Made by a program: the position numbers and the translations under genes
Shown here: one piece after another, positions 32,950 to 46,400 of the stretch
Numbering within the stretch: the first letter of the stretch is position 1
Layout of the letters: every line of letters starts with the position of its first letter
The notes under the pieces: generated by a model
The model's database searches: none
What the model was told of the DNA's origin: nothing
What the model saw: only the letters and a program-made list of their open reading frames with translations
Assembly (NCBI RefSeq): GCF_037038585.1
Contig: NC_092525.1
Span: forward strand, 26,934,367-26,998,366
DNA length: 64,000 nucleotides
Direction: 5' to 3'
Source of the DNA: Patagioenas fasciata
Lineage: Eukaryota > Chordata > Aves > Columbiformes > Columbidae

Positions 32950-33348
32950 CTAAGTGAAAAATATTACATTTGTAACAGATTTTTCCATAAACAGCAGAAT
33001 CCTGAACTTGAATTGAGAGAAGAACCATAATGTGTATGATTGGCATGTAATAATCCAAATGCTGGAGTATTTTCAGTCAGAAGAAATGCCAGGTGAGAAA
33101 ATTAAAAATGAATGGTTCACACTGGTCTAGCAGCATTACCTTGTCAGGTATTTAAGGCTTTTATAGACAATAGAACATGCATTGTTCAAATGCATTTCAA
33201 ATTGTGTTAAAAATAATTTTTCTCTTTAAAAATATATTTTATCTTTATAATGAACACTCTGTATGCTTAATTAATTTGATTAGGCACCCACACTGGCTCT
33301 TCAAGGACCTCTGTATAGGCAATATAGCTCCAATAACCAGAAACTTAC

Positions 33349-33438
33349 TTCATCCACCACTACAATTTTTATGCCATGCAGTTGAACAGAACTTTGCTTT
33401 AAAATCTCAAGAAGTCTTCCAGGTGTTGCTATTATAAT
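33349..33438 (-). CDS. DDX59: DDX59 exon 4 (motif Ib, start of motif II)
   Basis: Encodes residues 330-359, [17 protein letters not shown] (motif Ib TPGR) and KIVVVDE, which ends in the first half of the DEAD box. It is 90 nt, phase 0, with acceptor TTGTTAG and donor GAA|GTAAGT. Confidence 0.96.
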
Positions 33439-34000
33439 CTAACAAAAGACAAAAACAAACAAACAAATAAGAGCAGTTAGAAATTCCATTACAAGACAGA
33501 TGACTGTCCTAGAAAAACTGTAAAGTTACAGCACGCAGGTGAGAAGGGCACTAACTGGTGAAATTACTTACATTCAAGTAAGTCCTAAAATATTTATAGA
33601 TAACTTAATATACTATGAAACCTCAAAAGGGAAATGGACCTTTTAGAACTCTAATGGAAGCGTCTAAACATAAGCAATGTAATCTGCATTAAAAACAAAC
33701 TATCTTTGCTATAAACTATAACTCCTTGTCTAAAAAATGGCTTCTTTCAGCCTTTGAAAGCAGCAGTATCATGTGTAAAACTTTTTCAAAACCAAAAAAG
33801 CTATTATATGTTTAAGCAGAAATCAAAACATTTAAAGAAAAAAAAAAAAACTTTGAAGTTTTCAAGGGCTAACAATATTTTAGTAGTTTAGACTTAGGAA
33901 AAACACATCTTTGTGTGTCCACACGTCAACAGTATAATTTTTCTGTGAATGCCATGAAAACGAAACTCTCTGCAGGATCTTTCCAGGTCATAGTCCTTAC

Positions 34001-34168
34001 CTTAACACTCTGTTTGAGACGATGGAGCTGTGGTGGCAGTGGTAAACCTCCCACTAGGAGAACTGTTCTCATGTTTGGTAAACCAGCCATCAGTTCTTTG
34101 GCTTGTCTCTCTATCTGAATTGCTAACTCCCTTGTTGGTGCCAAAATAAGGGCAGATGGAGTTTCAGC
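34001..34168 (-). CDS. DDX59: DDX59 exon 3 (motif Ia)
   Basis: Encodes residues 274-329, [20 protein letters not shown] (motif Ia) and [13 protein letters not shown] (GG motif). It is 168 nt, phase 0, with acceptor TTTCTAG and donor AAG|GTAAGG. Confidence 0.97.
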
Positions 34169-36393
34169 CTAGAAAGAGCAGGGGAAATCTATTAAACATG
34201 GAACTGCCTTATTATTTAGACAAAAATATTTCAAGATTAAAATCTTCCAGCTACTGTGGATACAACTGGATTGCTAATACCCTTTCTATGTGAAGACAGA
34301 AGGATTACACCTTTAACAGGCCAGGGAAGTCTATCCCTCAATTACTCAACTTTTGAAAACAAAAAATCAATGTATGTGTTAAATACACTGTGAGAATACC
34401 TTCCTGACAATGAAAAACACCCAAGAAAGATTGTTTTTTTTTCTATTTTAGTTATTGCACTTAATCTATAACAGATATTCAGAATAAATCCCACATGAAC
34501 TCAAAACACAGGATGATAGTTGAATCTAGAGTCATTAAAAAGAGGTTTAGAAGTCTTGGTATTACAGGAACAGACTATTTCCCTTTACTGCCTTGCACAT
34601 CACTAAGTAAAAACATTAGGTATTAGCCAGAGAAGATAAGCAGTGATAAGAACTTTATACAGCAAAAACATGTGTCTTTGAAATTCAAAAACAAAATCAA
34701 AAACCCTTCTGACCCGCTATTAGTCAGCCAGGTAGAGATGAATCATTAAAGTCGTACAGTCTTAATTTGTCTTTTGTTCCTTATATATATGGACCTTCAA
34801 AGAAATTACCAGCTCTGATACTTCTGCAATCCAGAAGACAAAAAACTACTGGTAGTAATTCCTCTCAGATTAGCATAGATTCCTGATTCCAGTTAACACA
34901 TACTAACAAAATAAAATGTACATAAGGTAAAACAGGGGGCCAAGGGGAAAGGTAGAAAAACGGTCTAGCTCCAAGGTGCATTATTTCAGTAATACTGATC
35001 ACCATTTCAGCAAATAAAGCTCTCTTATATACTGGTACTACAATCACGAACTCAACAGTTTTCTGGGTGGTATGTGTTTCTGTGTTTCTTTCTGGTCTTT
35101 AACTGGAATATTTACAAGTGACCAACAGTATGAAGTTGTTCCTATCCCACTGTATCATTAAAGGAACTACATTGTTAAACACTTCTGTCAAGAAAGGCTT
35201 TTTGAGTAATTTTCAACTGAGCAACAGTGTTTAACTGAACAACTTACTGCCACAAAAGCAGGTATTTACGTAGATGTGGAGAAGCCAGGAACTGTCAAAC
35301 ATTTCATAACCAGATTACCCCTATGCTCTTAACATGTCATCTCCTTTCATGTTAAAAATGAAAATTTTTTTCAACAACAAAATTTTGTGATGTATACATT
35401 AACTTGTAACCTGGAGATGAAGAATAAGATCATGTAGAGAAATATTATTCATTGAGGCTCCAATTTTGTGCATGTTATTGTAAGCATTTAACTGTCTTGC
35501 AGACTTAAAAGACAATCAGACAGAAGAGGTACTGGGCTGTAATACTCCTGTTCTTAAATGTTCCCATATAATAATTCCATTCTTAAAACTAATGCTATCG
35601 CACTTTAAAAGAGTCACTTAAATAATCTTTATTCATTTGAAAAAAATCATTGAAAAAAATAAATACATGTGTGTATGTTAGTTTACCTTATAAAGGCATC
35701 TAAACAGTCTCAAACATCAACTAGAATCAGATCCAAAATTTTCGAATATATTCTTATTCATCCCTTTCTGAATAAAACTGTTAAAGCAAAAAGCAATACT
35801 GAAGCACACACATGTACAGTATACTGTTTGCCATTACTTCTCATCACACATTCATGTTCTTTACAAAGCTAAAGTTCTCTTAATTGCTTTTTCCCACAGT
35901 ACCAAAGGAGAGACTATATAACTCAAGGATTTCAGAAATTATATAATCCCAAATTCCTGTAGTTATTTGATGGTCAGCTGAACATACTCCAACAGAAATG
36001 ACTCTCTGAAAGTACACAAATGCCAAAAAATCCCTTTTGGCCATCTGAATTATCAAGATATAGGAACAAATACTAAAAGAGTGCCTGCAATTACTTTTGC
36101 TTGCTATTTTAATTCAGGTAGGAAATTTACCACAGAATTAAGTTACCCTTTTTAACAAGGAGAAACGGTACACTAGGTAGTATTAATAGAGTTGTTCTAT
36201 CTCCTGACCAAAGCGGAAAAACATTCAAAGTCATTAAATGTAATCAGCACCTCCCCCTGAGAAACAATGCTCCAAAAGTAGAACAAATCACTGAATGTCA
36301 ATTAAAACCCATGCAATCACATTCTCAGTTATACTGGGAATCCAAGAGACAAAGTTGCAAACCACTTTCTTCAAACACACGAAGTTTCATTAC

Positions 36394-37212
36394 CTCTTTC
36401 AAAACCTTCATAATAACAGGGAGTAGGAAGGCAGCTGTTTTTCCCGAGCCGGTGTCTGCACTAGCCACAATATCCCTCCCTAGTAGTCCAACGGGGATCA
36501 TTTGCATTTGGATGGGAGTCGGGACTTCATAGCCAGAATTCTTTAAATTATGGTTTAAAGTTTCAGGAAAACCACAGTGTTCAAACTCTATAATTGGTCT
36601 TGGAACGTGCTGGCCCTGGACAGCAATACCTAACTGCAGATTAAGGTCCTCAATCTGCTCATCTCGCAAACCTAAAATAAAGGAATGATCTTTGTAGAAA
36701 TAAGGTGTATTAAGCAGGTGAGTTTCTGCTTGAGTTTCTGCTTTTGTGAGTTGATCAGTTTTTAGCTTTTTTTCCTTTTCTTGATGTTGTAGAAGGTGTT
36801 TGGCTTTACATTCCAAGCTACAAACATCTTCATCTGTTTTATCACAGATATACTCTCCATAACGACCACACACAACACATACAGGTTCTCCAGGTTCTGC
36901 CCAACGCTGAGATTTGCTGAAGGATTTAATGGGTTCTTCTGAAGAGCTGTCTTCATCAGTATTTTGGTTGTCCGTTCCCAAAGTTGTGTTAGCAACACCA
37001 AGACCTCCAGGTACAGGCTCTGTGCTTTCTTTTACAACTTCATTCAAATTGCATCTTGAAGCAGAAGTTTCTGTTCTACCTGACTTACAGTCTTGGAACT
37101 CGGTGGTCTCCTCCAGCAAAGATCCTCCAGAAGACAATTTATTTTTCTTAGCTGTACAACTTTTGTCATCATCAGCAGTTCTCTTAACTTTAACAGATCT
37201 TGGTAAAAACAT
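36394..37212 (-). CDS. DDX59: DDX59 exon 2 coding part (start, zinc finger, Walker A)
   Basis: Encodes residues 1-273. The ATG at 37210-37212 has A at -3 and [11 protein letters not shown] matches the mammalian start. It contains a HIT-type zinc finger with Cys112, Cys115, Cys123, Cys131, Cys135 and His139, the Q motif [15 protein letters not shown] and Walker [11 protein letters not shown] (250-259). The donor is GAG|GTAATG. The exon extends 11 nt into 5' UTR to 37223 (acceptor ATTTCCAG). Confidence 0.97.
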
Positions 37213-38089
37213 GCTTCAGTACACTGGAAATAAAATTGTTACAGTTGTTAGAAACTACCACCATTAAGCAAGGTATTACACATTTTACTGTCACCACATA
37301 CACAAAACTCCCAAAATCTAGGGAAAAATACATTTGCAAGCCTAGAAATCAACTTTAATACCCTGAGAAGACCTACAAACTGCCTTGTTTAAAAATTCTC
37401 TTGGTCTTAACAGCGTTGATGCATTGCAAAGCAGTACTTTGAAGTAACAGTGGAACAATAATTTGGAACAATACAGAGAGATGCATATACCGCTAGTTTT
37501 CAGTATTATACATTTATAGCTGAATAAAAACTTGGATTTTTCACTGTCAGAAAATTCATCTATTTTGAGAGTCAGTCATATTCAAATCCTTGGAGAGTTT
37601 AGTTGTTTCTAAGATGACATGCATTTTTGCAAGCTACGAAAACAAACAAAATCATCAATTTTGAAAAGGGTGTGAGATTTAGTACAGGAGCCACCCAAAC
37701 CCACTCGTTTTATTGTACTTCTCAAAATCCACCCAAATTTAAGAAGGCTGTGAACTTTGAGATCTGTTTAGAGTCAAGCTCTTTTTATTCAGGGTCTCAA
37801 AGAAAGAGCAACGACCTACATGGTCCATTTGCCAAGTCTCTACTGTAATACAAGGAAGCTAAATTAAGTGTTCATAAATAACCATAACTTCCATATTCTG
37901 AAACTTTTGGTAATTGCCTCTGAAAGTGTCAGATGTTCTCACCAATTGTTTGGTATGTTACAATCGGTAAACAAAGTACACAAAATCCCGTAATTTTATT
38001 CTGTGCATACCAGTCTCTGGCAATCTTTTTGCATCAGCTTTCTAAAAATACCCAAAGCCACCCCTGTGCTTACAGACGGCTTTTGTTGT

Positions 38090-38890
38090 GCCCAACTCAA
38101 AGCAGTCGGGGCAGGCGGCTCCCGCCCAGACCAGCTCTGTGGGCGGGACGAGCTGCCTGGGCGGAGGGCTCACAAGCCAGACTGCACCACTTAATCACTC
38201 GCACCTAATGAGAACTGCCCACAACAAACCTCCTCACAAGCTCAGAAACCCCTCAGGTGCGGGGCGCCCCCCGCGCTTCCGGGAAGAGCCGGGCTGACAC
38301 TCCCGACAGGCTCCTCGGGGTCCCGTCCTGCCGCCCGCGGTGACCGCGCTGGGCCGGCCCTGCCCGCTGGGCTCCTGAGTGGCTCGGCCCTCTCCTCCCC
38401 GCCTGTCCCAGTTCTCCTCTACGGCAGCAGCTACACACCCCAGGCGAGATCAAGACAGCGCGGACCCGCTTCTGTCCGCCAGCCTCCCCCGCCACCCTGC
38501 TCGCACCCCCGCTGCGAGGCGGAGCCCGGACCCACCTCCTCCTCCTCCCCGCCGGCGCAGGGACGCCGCCTCACGTACCGCTACGGCCGGGCCGGCCCCG
38601 CCGGCTCCCGTCACAAAATGGCGACGGTTCCTGCAGGCGGCGCCGGGCGAGGGGCCGGCGGAACCGGGAGCCGGGACAGCGGCCGGACCGGGACGAGCCG
38701 AGGGGCGGTGAGCCGCTGGGCGGGGACTCCCGGCCTCACGGGCCCAGTCAGGCCTCACAGGCGGGCTGAGCCGAGGCACTCGCTGCCGCCCGCCGCTTTT
38801 CCTGGGGAGGGAGGCGGGGCGGGAGCGGGCGGGTCTGCGTACTCGTCTTGTGGGGGGAAAACCTGACCGCCGGGAGATGTCACTGCTGAG
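38090..38890. promoter_or_regulatory. CpG island / DDX59 promoter and untranslated exon 1
   Basis: Dense CpG with G/C boxes (for example near 38805-38850). A minus-strand donor GCG|GTACGT at 38579/38578, or TAC|GTGAGG four bases on, could end the untranslated exon 1. A YY1-type core AAAATGGCG (about 38616-38623) sits next to it, as often seen at CpG-island start sites. The transcription start is not fixed. Confidence 0.8.
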
Positions 38891-41800
38891 CGCAGCTAGG
38901 TGTGGGGGATTGAGCGCGCAGCCTCTTCAGGCCTGCGGGCCGGGCTCACCGCGCACTGCCGAGCTACAGCCCGACGCGTCAGATGCTACGAACACACAAG
39001 TATGTGCACACATCAGGAAAACACGTCATTACTGCACATGATGCAGGCACAAGGTATGCAGATAAATGCCCAGCACATGCACTGGCCCACTTAAAACACT
39101 TAGAAAGGCATGGTGAGAGCACTATTCATGTTTTCAATAAATAAGCATGCCTTGTTTACATCACAATGCATGAAAACACCAGAATTTACCACATTTCACT
39201 GTAGGCTAAAATAAACTTGCAGAGTTAACTGGAACCTGTGCACTGCAAGGCAGCCTCGGTGCAACCCCTGTGCCAGTGCCACTGCCCGGCTAACCAAAAA
39301 AAGGGCAGAGCCCTGAGGCTTGGGTGGGTGTCCACTCAGAGGGTGATGGGTTTAGCTGCTTGGCCATTGTGACCAGAGTGGTCACTGCTATTCCTTTTCT
39401 TTCCAAGAACTTATGTCACCAAAAGGAGGTGAGTCAACCTGTCCCAGATACCCCCTTGCAACACCTGGCCCCTCTGGGGTGGTGTCACTGTGTCTGCACC
39501 GTTTTCAGGCGGCCCTGGTTTTGGCACAAGCAGGAAGACCAGAGTATTCCCAAAGTAAAAACATATACCCTGACCACAAATTGTTTGGGGCATGGGAAAT
39601 ATATTGTGGGAGATAGCCAAGTTGATGTATTCCTAGACACTCCAAATCAGGTAGTACTTAACCTCCCCCCTCTTCAAACACTGATCCCACTAGGCTGAAA
39701 GCATCCACATTGATGGGGAGATGCATTTTCTGGCTCATTACTCTTGCTGGTGACCACCACCATTTCCTGCTAAAAGAGGGAATCCATAAATACCAGCAGC
39801 ACCTTTGGAAACATGGTTTAACGACAGTGCAGTGGGAACGGGGGCTAAAACACACAAAGCTGGGGGCTTTCAAGCAGCTGGCTGCAGCATTCTGCAACAT
39901 TCAAGTGCTGTCACACTTGAAACAAGGTCTGTGTTGAAGTATGCTGGATTTGGTCTGGGGAGGGGGGGATTTTTAATTAACTGGTACAACTGGAAGAGAC
40001 TAGTGGGCTTCTGGGAAGATTAAGTAGGCATTTCTAGACCTGAAAAAATTGTCAGGCAGCCTTCACCCACACTCCATACATCCTTCATTCTCTGTGAAAA
40101 TTCCCACCTTTCTCTGAGTCAGCCTGTTATTCCTCTTTGTTTTCAGTGACTTTCTTTTCTTCATTTTCCCTCCCAGATAGTTTCTAACATAGGCTAATTT
40201 CCTTTTCTTACTTCCATTTTTACAAGGTCATTTCCTGGAATTCAAGCCATCATTTGCTAAATAAAGACCAGTATTTGAACAATATGCAATAAGAGATGCT
40301 TCATACTCTACAAAATCTATATACCAAAATGCAAACATCCTATATGTATCAGCTTTTTCTAATTTTTCTAACAGTAGGTTTCTGTGACAGAAATATTAAT
40401 CTAATGGAAACAACTGCATCTAAAGAAAATTAAAGTATTTTTTTATATGGTAAGAACACTGTTGTTTTGTTGAAATCTACCATTCTGCTCTCAGCTGCCA
40501 TGAGAGTTTGCACGCTTTGATTACGCAGACACATTCAAGCTCTGAAGATTAAATAATACTGGCCATATGGTAACTACAGCTACTTAGTGGTTTTGTTCAT
40601 AGTACATATTCCTGCTGTTCTGACCTGCAAAATGCAGATGTCCAGCATATGCATTTCTGTGGAAGGAATAAGGTAGTCAGTGGGTGTATTCCATGATTCA
40701 TTTATGGTTGCATGACTTTCAATTTTTGCTCTACCCTGTATTTGTTTCATGAGAACACTATCTTGTTAGTAATGAACACTTTCTAATTAGGTCCTGATTG
40801 TTTTCTTTATAATCGGTTTGAAGATACATGTATTATGTTGCATTTTATAAGATCATTATTATATAAGAAATTAGTTTAAATGCAGCACAAATTGACAATT
40901 CTTCATCACAGCAGGAAAGATAAAAGAAGGTCACAAAGATTATTCAAGCTGGTTAAAGACTAAAAGAGACCAAGTACTGAACAGTCTGCAGGATTATGTT
41001 ATCAATAAAAAACAGCAACCTCCCTCCCTCTCATTACATCATCAATTATGTAGGAATCCTTAAAGAGTTGTTTAATAAGGATAACCGCGTAAACTGACCA
41101 TTCACTTACACGAATGCTCCTTGTAACTGGGGTTTCCCCATCACTCACTCCCCTTGTCTGAGAAAGACTACAGTAGACTAAGTTTCAGAAAATGGGTTAT
41201 ATGGATATTCAGAGGTGTAAAAGGGCTTCCATGCAAGATACAACTGTGTAAACTCAGTCTGAAAAAAGAGATTACTAAGGAACACATACAGAACATCTAC
41301 TGTACCTTGAGTAGCTCATAAAGGCTGAACAGCTACCGATAGTTCATTCTTCCAACAAAAACTGTGATATGAAATTCTAATATGCTTTGTAGTAAGTGCT
41401 CACAACTGAAAAGGAATGCAAGCTTCCACAGAATGTAGTATGCTTTTCTTTATTTACATGGAGAAGTTAATCAGCATAGATGTAACGAAAAACTCTTGTG
41501 AAACAGATACTGTGCTTTGTGAGCTCACAAAATAAATACTTTTTTTTTTCCCCTGGAATAAAGTATAAACATTCCAGTCCAGTCGCTTTTCTAAGCTCTT
41601 TTAGAATGCTGAAATATGTAAGATTAATAGATAACCCTGGTAAATTTAATTCCCATCCTCTCAGCTCTTGATTCTGCTAATCAGATTTGAGGCCAAGGAC
41701 ATTTTACAAAGATTTTTGAACTCCCAGTTTTGTACCTTTAGATTTCACCAGATTGTACAAAATATCCCCAGACAAGATGCTCTCAGTTATCTTACAACTG

Positions 41801-43348
41801 TTTTGTCTTGGGATTCTTTCTTCTAAAAACTATTTAGTTCAATCCCTGGCTGAATAAAGTTGGATTTTAAGTCATGTTAGAAAACCATGAACAACTAGTA
41901 CAGTCATTTTTGCACCTTCTGGACAATTTATGTCATCATGGAAAATATTGATGTTTCCAGGTTGTGTAAAAAAGAGGAAAAAAAAAAAAAGTAGCACCTG
42001 TATTTTGTATAGTCACATTTTTATTTAATTTAGTTGGTAAAACACCAAGATTTGACAATTTTCTCATCTTGTCTATGCTGCATGTGTTCCAGCACAACAG
42101 CTACCTAGGAAAGCATCATGCATTGTTATTAGAAACCCCTGTTCAAAAACAATCCTTATATAGTTAATATGCCTCTTCATAGTAACTTTAAAAACACTAG
42201 GAGTTATAGATGTAACAATGCACATAGAAACCCACATGTACAAAAGGACTAATACGTACATAGATTTACTACATAGATATGCAGCAACAGATTGTTTCAA
42301 CTTCACACAAATTTCTGTTAGACTAACAAAGATAGTAACTATTGATAAAAAGGAAAAGTAAATAATGAGATCAAAAATTCAAGCACAAATTATTAATACA
42401 AAGGTATCCTCCTTTTTGGTCTAATTTAAATTATATTGGGAAGCTTCTTCCATATTCACTCATGGTTTCTATATCGAACATACAGAAAGCAAGCATGGCA
42501 TCTTGGATTCCTGCCTTCAATTTAAAAACAGGCACTTTGCCCTACAACATCTCACAGCCGTTCTTTAGAAACACGAACCAACCTTTCCCATCGCTTGCAA
42601 ATAATAAATAATTCAGTAAAACAAGATTGGATTAAAGCAGGGACCAAAATCCCTCTACTCCCAGGCACACTAAATTCCAAAGAAACAGGCATTCTGCATA
42701 CTAATTCAGAGACAGCATCACAAGCATTTGAAAGAGCTGCTTGACTGTAGCATATGTGCTGTCTCTCCACAGCGACACCTGCCAGAGTGATGCTATTAAT
42801 TAAAAGCTGTACCAGAACACAACTTGTGGGCACCTCTCCATGAATCTGGCAAGCAAGGTGTTGTCAGGTTCCACACAGCCAGTCAACAGATAAATACATC
42901 CCAAAGGCTAAGTCTCCAACCCATTTAAATATAGTGCATTTCAAGTTTGCTTTGTAGCCAAAATATCGTCATGTGATGCCTGAATTTTCCACCTGGAGTG
43001 AGCTCCCAGTGTATGCAAAATTAGTGAGACTGGACTCAAATTAGAGTGCAAATAGCACCTAATCCATCGCTCCCTCAGGTGGCAAGTGTCAGTACTGACA
43101 AATCTGAAAATTAAAATATGCCTCAAAAGAACGTGTCTCATCAAGTGGAACTGTTCTGTTTTTCCATTGTGCTATCAATTAAAAAAAAAAATCTCAATAG
43201 GTATCCTATTTATCCTTATTCTGAACGAAGGAATCTTAGTGCCTTAATGTTTTTTCATGTTATAATGATCAAAAGCATGAAGTTTATGAAGATGTCACTC
43301 AGAGAATAAATATGATTCCCTGGTGTTTTGCTGTTGTTTAGTTTCATG

Positions 43349-43447
43349 CTTTTTATTTGTTTGGTTTTGTATGGGTTTTGGTTGGTTGGTTGGTTTTCCT
43401 TTTCGTTTTTTGTTGGGTTTTTTGTGGGTTTTGTTGTTGTTTGTTTA
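43349..43447. repeat. GT-rich low-complexity stretch
   Basis: Almost only G and T, built of degenerate GTTT/GGTT units including four adjoining GGTT copies near 43380. Confidence 0.9.
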
Positions 43448-46400
43448 AGTGTGCCACAATACATATGATTGGAGTTAATAAAACATCCACTGCTTGGGTG
43501 AAAGAGAGGGAGAATGTGTTTCCATTCAGAAGACACAGCATTCAAAGCGCATTTACTTGGGGATTGGTGCCTGTGTCTGCTCAACCTGATGCTATGAAAC
43601 TAAATATTTTCCTGTTTCTTTAATGTTTTGGGATTTTGAAGCCACTCAGCAAATTTGTAGGTAGGTAGTCAACAGCAGCTCTAACCCAAAGCATACTTAA
43701 TAAATAGTTCTTTCATTGAATGAATCGATGAGTCAATGACTCCACTGCTTTCTGAATTACAGCTTTAAAGGAACCACACAGGAAAAATCTGGGTAAACAA
43801 AAAACAAATAATGGTGGCTAACCATTAACTTAGCCAATTCTGCTAATATCCATACAAAATGTCCTGATTTAGTACAAAAATTGCATGCAGTATTTTTACT
43901 CTGAGGCCCAGTTTTTCTCATTTTGCCTAATCCCAACAGGCACCTCCTACACTTTTTTGGAGTAAGATTTTCAGGCTTCCTTAGTCTTCTCTTTATTTGG
44001 TCAATATTAGTGTCTGCAGAAATCTGTGATAACATTTGAGTTAAAAAAAAAAAAAAAAAAAGGCAGTCCTGCCCTGAAGCTCCAGAATTAAATGCCACTA
44101 GTCCATAGGGAAATAACTGTACAGGACAAATCATGCAAAAATTATGAACATAGTTAATGTATATGATTATATACTCAAATACTGCATATAATATTTCCTT
44201 TGAGAATCAAGGTCCCCTGATTTAATATCACCCTAGCCTTAGCACAACTGTAAAAACTACAGCAAATACAATTACCAGCTTCTTTGTACAAGATACAGAG
44301 TAGCTTTTTCCAATTAACATGAATGATTTTAGGATATGCGAATAATTTAAACTAATTTACAAATCTGTTAGGTTTCTGAGACATACAGAACAAGGACTTG
44401 ATCAAAAGACTGCAAGGACAATTGCAAATTTCCAGGGACTTCAGTAACCACTAATCCGGAACCCCGATTCTTAGAAAATTCAGGTGGAAATTAACAGGAT
44501 TCAATAAATCTTGAAATATAACATTGAGGTGCAGAATTAAGAATTAAAAATTCTGTCATTTCATATAACCTATTTTTCTTTCTAAGAGGATACAAAACAT
44601 TATATTTGAATGCTGCTATTTAGATTTGTGTTCTAATTAATAAGACTGTTTGGAGGCATGAAATTGACATCTATTCCCACCCTATGCACTTACTGAAATT
44701 AAACCCTTTCCCCCCGCCGCCCCAGGGTCCCACACAAAAGGATGGGGGGAGGAAGAAAAAAAAAATCCACAAGAGACAACAGGGATTATTAAATTCCATC
44801 TTGGCAGATGACCTGTGTTTTTCAAATATATTTCCACCTGCCCCTTCAATAAACTCTCCTTCCAATTATATCACTTCTTAAGAGATGAAGACCATTCTAA
44901 TTAATTAGAAAGTATGATAAATGTAACAGTTTATGCTCTGGTACATTGCATTTGTATTACAGGGAGAGGGGTGGAAGAAGCACAGAGCGGTAAACCATTA
45001 GTGCTACACACTGAAGGAAAAATGTACATTGTAACCATTTTGAAAAAATGGATAATAAATTTCCCTTTCCACCTCTAAAGCTCCTACCAGCATTTCTGGT
45101 TTTGAGAGCAGAAACCGCTGTACTACGAATGATTTAGAAAATATGCAAGAGAGCTGCTAGCAACTAGAGTTTTTACTAGTCATCTTGTTAAAATCTGTGC
45201 CAATGCTAATAATTGGGTTTAGCTTTCATACATTACATTTGGTCCCTATTCTGACTCTGCATCAAATCTCAAATTGGCCTAGTTGAATCCCTCACACAAG
45301 AATTATTAAAGGACATGGAAAGGCTAGAACTGCCTCTACAAAAAGCCAACTCACTGCTGCCAGAGTAGAAACGAAATTCAGGATGTCCCCACTATGGAGT
45401 TTCTGCCAGCTGTGACAAACACCTGTGGGAGCCACTGGAGCTGTTTCAAACCAGAGCATCCTCCCAAGGGGCGCTTGGCAGCTCCAGGATTCGGGTGTCA
45501 GAAGCTTCCTTTATGTCTCCCTGCACCACTGCTCTGACTGTTACTGTTGGGCTCAAGCCTACAGATTTTTAGATTCGCCAAACATCACTCTTTGTATACA
45601 GAGTATTCAAGGCAGCCTTAACAGTTTAATTAAAAAAATACACCTTGTGGATATTTTTTCCACTGACTCATACTGCAGGTCTCTGATACTAATTTTGCAG
45701 ACTTGGCCTTAATTGCACTAGCACAGATCTTTGTCGTGCTAAAAAAGACACTGTACATGACTGCTAAGCAGAACAGAGGATAAAAGAATTGTGACTTAGT
45801 TTACCAAAAAGAGCTGCACCTTCAGCTAGAATCCTTTCCAAAAGGATTGTAATGCAGTATAAATACTTGGTCACTAAGTAGTCCGTTTGTCCATTATTTT
45901 TTTAACAGGAAAGCACACCAGATGGTTTAATTTCAAAAGGCAAAACATTTTTTACTTTGTCTTATCTTCAAAATATGTTCATCAGTTTCACCGTTCTTTC
46001 CCTAGATGTATTTCTTCCCAACTTAATTCTTTCATGCATAGAAAAGAATGAGTGAAAAGGCTATTTACATTTGCTATGGTTAATGCTCATTTTTTTTTCA
46101 TAAACTCCAAAACACTTAAACTTGAGAAGCTAGAAAAGCAGGGCTAAAGTCTCTTGCCAGTTCCTCCCTACTAAATAATGTATAGCCATTTGCAACAGCC
46201 TGAAGTTTTTCTATCACCTGGGAGCCCCTGGTTTTCATTAACTTTAGAAAATAACATAGTGGCAAAGGACCAATCTAGATCTGGTCTTAGCATGGCTATT
46301 TCTCTCCCATTAGTTGTATTACACAGTACAATGTTTAGACTGGCTGCACTAGTATGGACACCACCTAACTCACGGTAAAACCTACCAACAGAAAGCTACC

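Larger units (their letters stand above)
28965..38620 (-). other. DDX59: DDX59 gene span (complete)
   Basis: A DEAD-box RNA helicase with an N-terminal HIT-type zinc finger. In humans, loss is linked to orofaciodigital syndrome and reduced Hedgehog/ciliary signalling. Seven coding exons, all phase 0, give 624 codons against 619 in human. Order: variable N-terminus, [15 protein letters not shown] (96-110), zinc finger (Cys112 to His139), Q motif (GYEVPTPIQ), Walker [11 protein letters not shown] (250-259), Ia PTRELAIQ (284-291), Ib TPGR (334-337), II DEVD (358-361), III SAT (389-391), [22 protein letters not shown] (536-543). Motif II has Val instead of Ala. The gene lies head-to-tail upstream of KIF14 on the same strand and has its own CpG-island promoter. 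The last intron holds a CR1 fragment; other introns hold only simple repeats. Confidence 0.97.

Noticed and set aside
38618-38866. 82-codon plus-strand frame starting MATVPAGG at the DDX59 promoter
   Set aside because: The ATGGCG start is better explained as a YY1-type motif. The frame is Gly/Arg-rich, compositional and without recognisable similarity.
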